A stretch of DNA of 64,000 nt from Bacteroidales bacterium (lineage in GTDB: Bacteria > Bacteroidota > Bacteroidia > Bacteroidales > UBA4417). The position numbers were made by a program, and so were the translations under genes. Position 1 is the stretch's first letter. Each line of letters starts with the position of its first letter. The DNA is taken from the NCBI GenBank assembly GCA_016707785.1, contig JADJGZ010000002.1, positions 124,001-188,000 on the forward strand, written 5' to 3'. Below are positions 8,515-17,264 of the stretch, piece by piece. The notes below the pieces were generated by a model. That model was not told where the DNA came from. It ran no database searches and was given only the letters and a program-made list of their open reading frames with translations.

Positions 8515-10944
8515 TTATTTTGACTCAAGTGTAACAACGGCTGATTCAAGGTTTTCAGAAGTAGCTGTGATTTTAATCGGGCCCGGAGATTTACCGGCCT
8601 GAACCACCAACAGGCACATCCCGTTAAAAGCCTTCCTGGTATCGGATTTAAAGGGTTCAAGACTGATCTGGTTCCCATTATCAACTCCTGCTATGATTGC
8701 AGGCCCTTCTACATTGAATTTCACTGTCTGATCTGCTTGGGGCACCATGTTGTTATTTTCGTCAACAATTTTTACTGTGCAGAAAGAGAGGTCTGTTCCA
8801 TCCGCTTTAAGGATTGTCCGGTCTGAGATCAGCACAATACGGGCAGGTTTTCCTGCGGTAGTGACCTCTTTCTGAACAAGTGTTTGTCCCCTGGTACGGC
8901 CGATTGCCTTTATGTTTCCTGCTTCAAACGGTACTTTCCAGGATAAATGGAGCTCTCCGTTTTCCTTTCTTTTGGTGCCCAGGGATGTGCCGTTAAGAAA
9001 CAATTCGGCTTCCAGGCAATTGGTATATACCCATACATCGATAAGCTGGCCTTCTTTCCAGTTCCAATGAGGCATCAGGTGCAGCATAGGCTTTTTTGTC
9101 CACTCACTTTGGTACATATAATAGCAATCCTTTGGAAAACCACATAGATCAAGGATTCCGAAATAGGAGCTATGTGCAGGCCAGTTGTATGGGGTGGGTT
9201 CTCCAAGATAATCAAAGCCCGTCCAGATGTATAAACCTGAAAGAAAGTCGTGGCTTCTCATTATTTTCCAGGTTTCTTCGTGTGTGGAGCCCCAGGGAGT
9301 TGAGCAGTTGTCGTAGGAAGAGCAGGTGAAATCCGGGTTGCCTTCATTAAAGGGAACATCCCATTTAACGGGCCATCTTCTCACTGAGTCGGCAGGAAAA
9401 TCATAACTTCCTCTTGAAGCTAAAGCCGATGTGGTTTCTGAAGCAATGAATTTTTGTCCGGGAAATGTCTTTGGAAATTCTGCGAAAGTGTTGAGTTTAT
9501 AGTTATAGCCTACCAGGTCGAGTGCCCCGGATTTAATGATATTATTCCAGGGTGCCGGATCATTACATGCTGAAGTTATCGGACGGGTTGGGTCGAGTTG
9601 GCGGACAACAGAGGCCAGCTGTGTTGCAAGAGGCGTCCCTGTTGAATCCCACTGCTCTATAATCTCATTGCCAATGCTCCAGATGAAAACGGAGGGGTGA
9701 TTGCGGTCGCGTAACACCATATCTTCAAGATCCCGTTTATACCATTCGTCGAAATCCAGTCCATAATCATTGGCAGTTTTGTTCTTTTTCCACATGTCGA
9801 AGGCTTCATCCATCACGATAAATCCCATCTTATCGCATAGGTCAAGGAGTTCGGGAGCGGGAGGATTGTGAGATGTCCTGATACCATTGCACCCCATTTC
9901 CTTTAATAATTCAAGCTGTCTTTCCAGGGCCCGGGTATTGATTGCAGAACCAAGGCATCCCAGGTCATGGTGATTACAGACACCCCGGATTTTAACAAAG
10001 TCGCCATTCAGAATAAAACCTTTCTCCGGATCAAATTCGAACTTGCGAAGACCCAATGGAGTTTCATAGGTATCGACCACTTTCCCCTTCTGCTCGACAA
10101 AGGTTATTATCTTGTACAAATAAGGCGATTTATCGGACCACAACCGTGGCTGTAACATCCTAATTTCCTGGTAATAAACATGAAGGCTATCCGGCTGCTC
10201 TGCCTGGACAGGCTCTGTTTGGGCCACCACATTGTTATCGTTGTCGAGGATGATGGAGCGGTGTGAAATTTTCACTGAATTTCCGGTATGATTCCTGACT
10301 GTTGCCTGGATATTTACCACTGCACTCTCCTCACTTACATCTGGGGTTGTAACATAAGTACCCCAGTGATCAATGGCTACGGAACCGGTGAGCACAAGCC
10401 ATACATTGCGATAAATCCCTGAACCGGAGTACCACCTGGAGTTAGGCTGTTTGGAATTATCCACCCGAACGGCCAGGACATTGTTTTCATTTATCCTGAT
10501 GTAAGGGGTAAGATCGTAACGAAAAGAACTGTATCCATAAGGCCTTTTGCCCAGGTAATGCCCGTTGATCCATACTTCTGAATTGCGGTACACCCCATCG
10601 AAATCAATGTAGATTTGTTTGCCTGCCTGTGGTTTTTTAATTGAAAAGGTTTTCCTGTACCAGCCGAAACCACCCGGAAGGGCACCTCCACCGGTTGTTG
10701 CCGGATTTGATTCACTGAAAGTCCCTTCAATACTCCAATCATGTGGCAAATCCAGTGATCGCCAGCCTGAATCATCAAAATCAGGTTTCGATGCATTCGG
10801 TTCATCAGCCAACAGGAACCTCCAGCCTTCATTGAAATTAATCTTTTCCCTCAGACTGGAAGAATTGCGAGGTTGTGCAATTACTGAAAGGCTCACTAAC
10901 ATTAAGGAAATGATGAGGTAAGCCCTGAAACCCTTATTTTTCAT
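8515..10944 (-). CDS. GH2 beta-galactosidase (or beta-mannosidase-type) glycosidase
   Basis: 809 aa with signal peptide to residue 24. Domains: GH2 sugar-binding jelly roll (35-185, GWYRKTF, WINGHYLGKRPYGY), immunoglobulin-like domain (~195-300), catalytic barrel (~305-600) with GVCNHHDLGCLG, IRTSHNPPAPELLDLCD, IWSIGNEI (acid/base Glu427) and FIASETTSA (nucleophile Glu503), then a DUF4982-like and a further Ig/Big-like C-terminal region. The motif set fits the beta-galactosidase branch common in Bacteroidetes utilization loci. In a xyloglucan or galactoglucomannan setting it would remove beta-galactosyl residues; beta-mannosidase activity is not excluded. Confidence 0.88.
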   Translation of the reverse strand: MKNKGFRAYLIISLMLVSLSVIAQPRNSSSLREKINFNEGWRFLLADEPNASKPDFDDSGWRSLDLPHDWSIEGTFSESNPATTGGGALPGGFGWYRKTFSIKKPQAGKQIYIDFDGVYRNSEVWINGHYLGKRPYGYSSFRYDLTPYIRINENNVLAVRVDNSKQPNSRWYSGSGIYRNVWLVLTGSVAIDHWGTYVTTPDVSEESAVVNIQATVRNHTGNSVKISHRSIILDNDNNVVAQTEPVQAEQPDSLHVYYQEIRMLQPRLWSDKSPYLYKIITFVEQKGKVVDTYETPLGLRKFEFDPEKGFILNGDFVKIRGVCNHHDLGCLGSAINTRALERQLELLKEMGCNGIRTSHNPPAPELLDLCDKMGFIVMDEAFDMWKKNKTANDYGLDFDEWYKRDLEDMVLRDRNHPSVFIWSIGNEIIEQWDSTGTPLATQLASVVRQLDPTRPITSACNDPAPWNNIIKSGALDLVGYNYKLNTFAEFPKTFPGQKFIASETTSALASRGSYDFPADSVRRWPVKWDVPFNEGNPDFTCSSYDNCSTPWGSTHEETWKIMRSHDFLSGLYIWTGFDYLGEPTPYNWPAHSSYFGILDLCGFPKDCYYMYQSEWTKKPMLHLMPHWNWKEGQLIDVWVYTNCLEAELFLNGTSLGTKRKENGELHLSWKVPFEAGNIKAIGRTRGQTLVQKEVTTAGKPARIVLISDRTILKADGTDLSFCTVKIVDENNNMVPQADQTVKFNVEGPAIIAGVDNGNQISLEPFKSDTRKAFNGMCLLVVQAGKSPGPIKITATSENLESAVVTLESK

Positions 10945-10974
10945 TGAATCAACAGGATTAATACGTGTTTTGAA

Positions 10975-13284
10975 TTATTGGTTCACTGTAAAAACTGCCT
11001 TGTCGAGCCGCTCTGAATCAGGTCCGGTGAATATTTCAAACTCTCCCGGTTCCACTACCCTTTTCATATCACGGTTATAAAACCATAGCTTTTCAGGAGT
11101 GACTGTGAAAACAACCTCCGCTGTTTCCCCCGGTTGCAGGGTGATTTTTGCAAAGTCTTTCAGTTCTTTTATTGGCCTGGTTACCGAACTGATCTTATCA
11201 TGAATATAGAGTTGAACGATCTCTGAACCGGTAACTGTGCCGGTATTTTTCACTTGAACAGTAATCTTCAGGTTTTCACCAGGCTTTATTGCAGCTTTTT
11301 CAACTACCGGTTTTCCATATTCGAAGGTGGTATAGCTTAAGCCATAACCAAATGGAAATGCAGGTTTCATATCGGAATTCACATAATTACGGTTCCTTGA
11401 AGGCTTTTTGCTGTAATAAACCGGTAATTGTCCGATATTCTTCGGGAATGTGACAGTAAGTTTCCCTGAAGGATTCACTTTGCCAAAAAGGACATCAGCA
11501 ACGGCTGTTCCGGTTTCCTGTCCGAGGTACCATCCCTCCAGCAGGGCTGGCATTTGCTGAGTAATGAAATCAGAGACAATCGGTCGTCCATTGATCAGGA
11601 GCACAACCACCGGTTTCCCTGTTTTAACCAGTTCCCGGGCAAGTTCTTCCTGCCTTCCCCAAAGGGTAAGGTCGTCGCGGTCGCCACGGTGTTCTTCGCT
11701 CCAGCCTTCGCGGCAGATCGATTCATTTTCACCAATTACCAGCAAAACAACATCACTCTTCTTAGCAACCTCCACTGCTTCGGCAATAAGTTTTCGGTCA
11801 GAATCAAGATCATTTAATGCTGTATTATTGTTATCCCAGAAGGAACCCGGACTGGTGGTAATTTTGCATCCTTCGGCATAAAGAACTTTAAATTGCTCTC
11901 CTGCGAAATTCCTGATTCCATCGAGGACTGAAACTCCTACCCTGGGTTCAATAGTGTAACCTCCAAGGTGAAGGTCGGCAGCATTGGGGCCGATTACTGC
12001 CATGGTTTTTATTTTGGAGGCATCAAGAGGCAGGAGCTTATTGTCGTTTTTCAACAGGATGATTGATTTATGGGCGGCTTCCAGGGCAATTGCCTTATGT
12101 TCTGCACAGTTGGTCACTTTCCTGGTTCTATCAACATCGGCATAAGGGTTTTCAAAAATGCCCAGCCTGAATTTGTTGAGAAGGACATTTCTGACGGCCT
12201 CATCCAATGTGCTTTCGGCGATATACCCTTTTCTTACGAGGGGGGCTACCAGGCGGTAATAACTGCTCACATCCATAATTTCAAAATCCACGCCTGATTC
12301 AAGGGCGAGTTTGATGGCTTCGGCGGTGTCGGCAACCACAAAATGCTTACGGTTCAGGTCTTCAATTCCTCCCTGGTCGCTGATCACATGTCCCTTGAAT
12401 CCCCATTCCTCACGAAGCACTTCCTTTAGCAGCCAGGGATTGGCATGATTAGGAATAGCTGACCATTCGTTGTAAGAGGGCATTACGCTGAGCACTCCTG
12501 CTTCCTTTACGGCAATTTCGAAAGGATAAAGGTGGTTTTCCCTGAAATAGCGTTCATCGCAGAAAATGGGGGCTGTATTGTTACCCCCTTCACCCTGCCC
12601 GTGCCCGGCAAAGTGTTTAAGGGTGGCAATTACATGTGAACCATCAATTAGAGGGGAGCGTCCCTGAAGGCCCAGGATAGCCGCTTTGCCAATCCTGGCA
12701 GTCAGGTAGGGATCTTCGCTATAGGTCTCTTCTGTCCTGCCCCAACGTGGTTCCCGTGCCAGATCAATAACCGGTGAGAGTGCCTGGTGAAAACCACGGG
12801 CTCTCATCTCAAGTCCGGTTGCGGAAAATACCTTCTCAATAAGTATTGTATCCCAACTACTGGCCAATGAAATAGCCTGGGGGAAACTGGTGGCTCCCAC
12901 TCCCATAAAACCATGAAGTCCTTCACCAATAAACAGGCAGGGAATTCCAAGCCTTGTTTTACTGATCAGTATTTTCTGAAGGGCATTATCAAGACGCATG
13001 GCTTGTTCCATGGGCATTTTTACCTGGAAAAAGGTGATAGCACCAATTCCGTCGGGGAAGGATTTCAATACCTTGTTTTCATCAATTTCACCTTTCTCAT
13101 CAAAAAGGGTATTTCCAACATTGATAAAACAGAGTTGTGCTGCCTTTTCTTCGATGGTCATCTGTTTCATTAACAGATCAACTCTTTCTTCTATCGGCAG
13201 GTTCTTGCCGGGAACCGGTTTTGTGGTTTGTGAAGCCACGATGAATGAGATTAGCAGGAAGCCTGTAACCAGGAGTGTTTTCAT
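10975..13284 (-). CDS. GH3 beta-glucosidase/beta-xylosidase (BglX-like)
   Basis: 769 aa with signal peptide to about residue 19. N-terminal GH3 barrel with PVIDLAREPRWGRTEETYSEDP (172-192), KHFAGHG near 223, and GHVISDQGGIEDL with nucleophile Asp303. The alpha/beta sandwich carries the acid/base loop around CREGWSEEHRGDRDDL; a fibronectin III-like domain follows after FPFGYGLSYTTF. The SDQGG form in place of the commoner SDW is seen in a subset of GH3 enzymes and may mark a different subsite -1 or +1 preference. Probable role: exo-hydrolysis of beta-linked glucose (or xylose) from backbone oligosaccharides in the periplasm. Confidence 0.9.
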   Translation of the reverse strand: MKTLLVTGFLLISFIVASQTTKPVPGKNLPIEERVDLLMKQMTIEEKAAQLCFINVGNTLFDEKGEIDENKVLKSFPDGIGAITFFQVKMPMEQAMRLDNALQKILISKTRLGIPCLFIGEGLHGFMGVGATSFPQAISLASSWDTILIEKVFSATGLEMRARGFHQALSPVIDLAREPRWGRTEETYSEDPYLTARIGKAAILGLQGRSPLIDGSHVIATLKHFAGHGQGEGGNNTAPIFCDERYFRENHLYPFEIAVKEAGVLSVMPSYNEWSAIPNHANPWLLKEVLREEWGFKGHVISDQGGIEDLNRKHFVVADTAEAIKLALESGVDFEIMDVSSYYRLVAPLVRKGYIAESTLDEAVRNVLLNKFRLGIFENPYADVDRTRKVTNCAEHKAIALEAAHKSIILLKNDNKLLPLDASKIKTMAVIGPNAADLHLGGYTIEPRVGVSVLDGIRNFAGEQFKVLYAEGCKITTSPGSFWDNNNTALNDLDSDRKLIAEAVEVAKKSDVVLLVIGENESICREGWSEEHRGDRDDLTLWGRQEELARELVKTGKPVVVLLINGRPIVSDFITQQMPALLEGWYLGQETGTAVADVLFGKVNPSGKLTVTFPKNIGQLPVYYSKKPSRNRNYVNSDMKPAFPFGYGLSYTTFEYGKPVVEKAAIKPGENLKITVQVKNTGTVTGSEIVQLYIHDKISSVTRPIKELKDFAKITLQPGETAEVVFTVTPEKLWFYNRDMKRVVEPGEFEIFTGPDSERLDKAVFTVNQ

Positions 13285-13305
13285 TTGAACGGATTTAATG
13301 ATCAG

Positions 13306-15453
13306 CTATAATTCTATTTCCTTTTCCAGCAAAATTTGATCAGATGATGAACCTACCTTCAGCATGAATTTGCCGGGTTCGAGCACCCAGTCTTTCTTAT
13401 CAGGGTCGTAAAACTGGAAAGCCCTTTGATTGAGAGTGATCTTAACTTCTCCTGATTCGCCGGGTTTTAGGCTGATTTTTGAGAAGCCTTTGAGCTCTTT
13501 AGCCGGACGACTCACTGATGATTGGGGGTCAGTAACGTAAACTTCAGCAATCTCCTTACCTGCAACCTTTCCGGTATTTTTAATCATAAAAGTTAGTGTA
13601 CACATTTCTTCCGGGTTGCCTTTACTGGTTTTAACCCTGAGGTCAGAATATGCGAACTGTGTATAGGAAAGTCCAAAACCAAACGGGAATAGTGGCTTAA
13701 CAGCTTTTGTATCGAAATAACGGTATCCGACAAGTAACTCGTCTTTGTAATTTACGGTTCCATTACTTCCCGGGTATTCTCCAAATACTACTGAGGGTGA
13801 ATCTTCGAGTTTTCGGGGAAGGGTATAGGGCATTTTTCCTGAAGGATTTACGTCACCGGTAATTATCCTGGCCAGGGCTGTCCCGGTTTCCATGCCTATA
13901 TAGCTGGTATAGAACAGGGCATTGGCATTATCAATCCAGGAACTCATATCTACCGGGCTTCCTGCTATCATAACAATAATAGCATTGGGCTTCACTTCAA
14001 GGATGGCACTGATAAGTTCATCCTGTCCATAAGGCAGGGACATATCCGGCTTATCATCACCTTCACAGTCGTTTCCGGGTTCATGATTGAGACCACCGAA
14101 AATAATGACCTGTTCGCATTCTTTGGCAAGATTAACAGCTTCGGCCCTGAGTTTGGCATTGGAAGACTTAAGATCTTTGGTTACTTCATAACCCTGGGCA
14201 TATTTCACTTCTATTTCATTACCCAATCTTTTCTGCAGTCCTTCGAGAGGCGTGATTTCATACTTAGCTTTAATTGTGGTACTCAGTCCGCCATATGCAT
14301 GTTTACGGGTAGCATTATCACCGATCACAGCCAGTTTTTTAACATTGCTTGCCTGTAATGGCAGAATCTTGTTGTTTTTTAGCAGCACAACCGCTTCTTC
14401 CGCTATTTTCAGTGTGGCAGCAACTCTTTCAGGGGTGGCAAGTTTGGCTGCCATCCCGGTTGTATCCGGTTCTGCTTTGCCAATAAGGTTTAACTTCACC
14501 ATTACATACAAAATCCTTCGAACCTTATCATCCACCACTTTGGCATCCACTTTACCGGCTTTGATGGAATCGAGGAGTGCTTGTCCCATGTAGTAATTGC
14601 CTTTTTTCCCATCGATAGGGTACATTTCAAGATCCAGCCCGTTATTTGCTGCCTCGAGGGTATTATGAGCTGCACCCCAGTCGGTCATCACCAAACCTTT
14701 AAACCCCCATTCCGTTTTCAGGATATCCTGGAGCAGGTATTTGTTTTGACTGGCATACTGACCTCTGAATTTATTATAAGCCCCCATAATACTAAGGACA
14801 CCCCCTTCTTTAACAGCAGCTTCAAAAGCCGGTAAATAAATCTCGCGCAAAGCTCTTTCGGATACTTCAACATTGATTGTACCCCTATCCTTTTCCTGGT
14901 TATTAAGGGCAAAATGTTTGGCACATACTGCGATTCCACCAGCCTGTGCTGATTTGATAAACTCTACAGCTATCTGCCCGGTAAGGAAAGGATCCTCACT
15001 CATATACTCCCAGTTTCTTCCATTTAAGGGTGTACGGTGAATATTGAGCCCGGGAGCCAGCATAATATCTTTCCCTCTGATTATGGCTTCTTCGGCAAAT
15101 ACCTTTCCGAAATCTGTTGCCAGTTGAGGATTCCATGTGGAGGCCAGGGCTGTAAGACAGGGGAAATAAGTAACTGCATCATTTTTACAATTAGCAACAC
15201 TCCAGTCGTGTGGGCTCATTTCCTCCCTTATTCCATTGGGTCCATCAGAAAGATGAAGTGCGGGGATACCCAGGCGGGGAATGGCCGGAGTGGTAAAAAA
15301 GGTATTCCCGTGAATGAGGGATATTTTTTCTTCAAGGGTAAGCTGTTTCAGGAGGTCGTCAACCTGCTGGTCGATTTTATCCTGTGTTTTACACGAACAG
15401 ATAATCATTGTAAGTACGCTTGCAAGGGTTAAAAAGATTAATTTGGATTTCAT
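13306..15453 (-). CDS. GH3 beta-glucosidase, lipoprotein
   Basis: 715 aa. The signal ends in a lipobox (I-C-S-C, Cys21), so it is membrane-anchored. GH3 barrel begins QLTLEEKISLIHG, with GLNIHRTPLNGRNWEYMSEDP (135-155), KHFALNNQE near 179 and GLVMTDWGAAH with nucleophile Asp258. The second domain holds the probable acid/base Glu in GNDCEGDDKPDMSLP; a fibronectin III-like domain follows FPFGFGLSYTQF. It belongs to the BglB-like branch and differs clearly from the GH3 21 bp downstream, so the locus carries two GH3 enzymes that are not recent duplicates and probably differ in linkage or chain-length preference. Confidence 0.91.
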   Translation of the reverse strand: MKSKLIFLTLASVLTMIICSCKTQDKIDQQVDDLLKQLTLEEKISLIHGNTFFTTPAIPRLGIPALHLSDGPNGIREEMSPHDWSVANCKNDAVTYFPCLTALASTWNPQLATDFGKVFAEEAIIRGKDIMLAPGLNIHRTPLNGRNWEYMSEDPFLTGQIAVEFIKSAQAGGIAVCAKHFALNNQEKDRGTINVEVSERALREIYLPAFEAAVKEGGVLSIMGAYNKFRGQYASQNKYLLQDILKTEWGFKGLVMTDWGAAHNTLEAANNGLDLEMYPIDGKKGNYYMGQALLDSIKAGKVDAKVVDDKVRRILYVMVKLNLIGKAEPDTTGMAAKLATPERVAATLKIAEEAVVLLKNNKILPLQASNVKKLAVIGDNATRKHAYGGLSTTIKAKYEITPLEGLQKRLGNEIEVKYAQGYEVTKDLKSSNAKLRAEAVNLAKECEQVIIFGGLNHEPGNDCEGDDKPDMSLPYGQDELISAILEVKPNAIIVMIAGSPVDMSSWIDNANALFYTSYIGMETGTALARIITGDVNPSGKMPYTLPRKLEDSPSVVFGEYPGSNGTVNYKDELLVGYRYFDTKAVKPLFPFGFGLSYTQFAYSDLRVKTSKGNPEEMCTLTFMIKNTGKVAGKEIAEVYVTDPQSSVSRPAKELKGFSKISLKPGESGEVKITLNQRAFQFYDPDKKDWVLEPGKFMLKVGSSSDQILLEKEIEL

Positions 15454-15487
15454 AGTGTTGAGTTATTTATGAATCACGTGAGAGATG

Positions 15488-17239
15488 CTATTTATTGGAT
15501 GGGAGATTAAATTTCTCCCGAAACCATTTCATTTTCAATGCATAATGAGGATTCGGGAGACTATGCCCGGCTTCGGGATAAATCACATAACTTTTTTCTG
15601 CCCGAACTTTATTGAAGGCTGCGAAATTGATGACCGGAGGACATACTTCGTCACATAAACCAACCCCCATAAGCATAGGAGCTTTGATCATTGGAGCAAG
15701 GTTTTTAATATCAAAGTAACTCAATGTCCGGTAAACCTGTTCCCAGCTTTGTTTTTTTTCAACCTCCACATAATTGGTGAACTCGTTAGCAGGCCAAGCA
15801 GCTACTTTGAAATAGTTAGGGAAATCAGAGAGAAATGGAACCTGGGGAGCACAAACAGCTATCCTGTCGGCAGCTAAAGCTGCTGTTGCAAAAGTGAGGG
15901 CACCTCCTTGACTTGCACCTTCAACGCCTACTCTGGTGGTATCCACTTCAATTCGCGAAAAAAGGAAGTCCACAGCCCTGAGACAGTCCATGTAAGCTCC
16001 CCTGTAAATGTATTCATCTTTATCGTCAAGATGATAGAGCAAATAACCGGGAAATCCGGGGTTCACATCATCTTTGCTGTTACCATGTCCCCTGATATTA
16101 ATTCCGAAACCAATGATATCTTCTCCATAGTTCACATAGGATGGGAAGATGGTTGAACTGTATCCCTGAACCTGCAAAATAGCAGGGTATCTGCCGGGAG
16201 CTGATGGAACCGAATACCAGCCCCTGATAAGTACATCGCCGAGTGAATGCATTTCCACAAGGTAAATGTTTCGGCTTGGGGTACATAAACTATCTATCCT
16301 GATTAACTTATACCGGGGATCAACATTTTTCAAATCTGCCTTAGCTTTACTCCAGAATTCCTCAAAATCAGTGGGTCGGTCGTTCTTTGAAACAATCTTT
16401 TCAGGCTCATAACCAAACCGGATGTCCATTTGCTTCATAAACAACCCTGATTCTATTTTTACCGAGGCTTTATAGAAACCAGGCACTACTCTATCCAGGT
16501 TAATTTCTGTTTCAGTTTCTGAGCCGGAGGCACTCCTAAGAGGCTGATGATGTGTTTCCAGTTGATCTCCATATTGATTGGTAATCCTGACATTCATAAT
16601 GCCATCAATATCAAGTCCTGATTTGTTTTCAACGGTAATGGGCAGCTTGATTACATCCTCACCCGAAAAGACATGGTCTCCCTTTTTAAACTGCGGAATG
16701 ATGCTGATTTTTTCAAATAGCTCTTTAATCACCAGGGCCGGAGGGCCGGCATATATTCCACCATTTCCTGTACCATCGAAAACCCTTATTGCAAGAGTGT
16801 TGGGCTTATCCCACCTGACAAGTTTCCAGGCAATTTCGTAAGACCTGAATTTATCATGAGCCGTAACTGTTTCAGGTGGGAATGTGCCGGTTGTTCCTAT
16901 AATCTTACCGTTGAAGTATGTTTCATCACAATCGTCAATCATTCCGAGGTTCAAAAGAAATGAACCCTTCTTGCCCAGGTATTTTTTATAAGATGAAGGA
17001 ATTACAAAGGTGACCCTATACCATGCAATTCCATCATAACTTCCAAATCCCTGTTGTTCCCAGACACGCTCCGGAGAAAGGGTGATCCATCCGGAATCAT
17101 CAAATGCCGGGTCGGACCAGGTAATTTCATCTCCAGTACTGAACTTCCATTGCTGAGGCAGCAGATTTTGTGCGAATGCAGCAAAACCGGTGCAGATAAG
17201 CAGGAAGGAGATTGCCGTTTTTGTAAGTGTTTTATTCAT
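15488..17239 (-). CDS. CE7-type acetyl esterase with N-terminal GH2-like sugar-binding domain
   Basis: 583 aa with signal peptide to residue 23. The C-terminal ~300 residues match the acetyl xylan esterase/cephalosporin C deacetylase family (PF05448, CE7): GFGINIRGHGNSKDD near 377, VEGASQGGAL with nucleophile Ser443, GLCDEVCPP with Asp530, and PEAGHSLP with His559. The N-terminal ~170 residues (WSDPAFDDSGW, IAWYRVTF, ETYFNGKIIGTTG, NTLAIRVFD) form a galactose-binding-like jelly roll of the kind that opens GH2 enzymes, with an Ig-like stretch (~180-275) between. It would remove acetyl groups from acetylated mannan or xyloglucan so the glycosidases can act. Confidence 0.88.
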   Translation of the reverse strand: MNKTLTKTAISFLLICTGFAAFAQNLLPQQWKFSTGDEITWSDPAFDDSGWITLSPERVWEQQGFGSYDGIAWYRVTFVIPSSYKKYLGKKGSFLLNLGMIDDCDETYFNGKIIGTTGTFPPETVTAHDKFRSYEIAWKLVRWDKPNTLAIRVFDGTGNGGIYAGPPALVIKELFEKISIIPQFKKGDHVFSGEDVIKLPITVENKSGLDIDGIMNVRITNQYGDQLETHHQPLRSASGSETETEINLDRVVPGFYKASVKIESGLFMKQMDIRFGYEPEKIVSKNDRPTDFEEFWSKAKADLKNVDPRYKLIRIDSLCTPSRNIYLVEMHSLGDVLIRGWYSVPSAPGRYPAILQVQGYSSTIFPSYVNYGEDIIGFGINIRGHGNSKDDVNPGFPGYLLYHLDDKDEYIYRGAYMDCLRAVDFLFSRIEVDTTRVGVEGASQGGALTFATAALAADRIAVCAPQVPFLSDFPNYFKVAAWPANEFTNYVEVEKKQSWEQVYRTLSYFDIKNLAPMIKAPMLMGVGLCDEVCPPVINFAAFNKVRAEKSYVIYPEAGHSLPNPHYALKMKWFREKFNLPSNK

Positions 17240-17264
17240 CTATTATTAATCTTTGATAACATCA

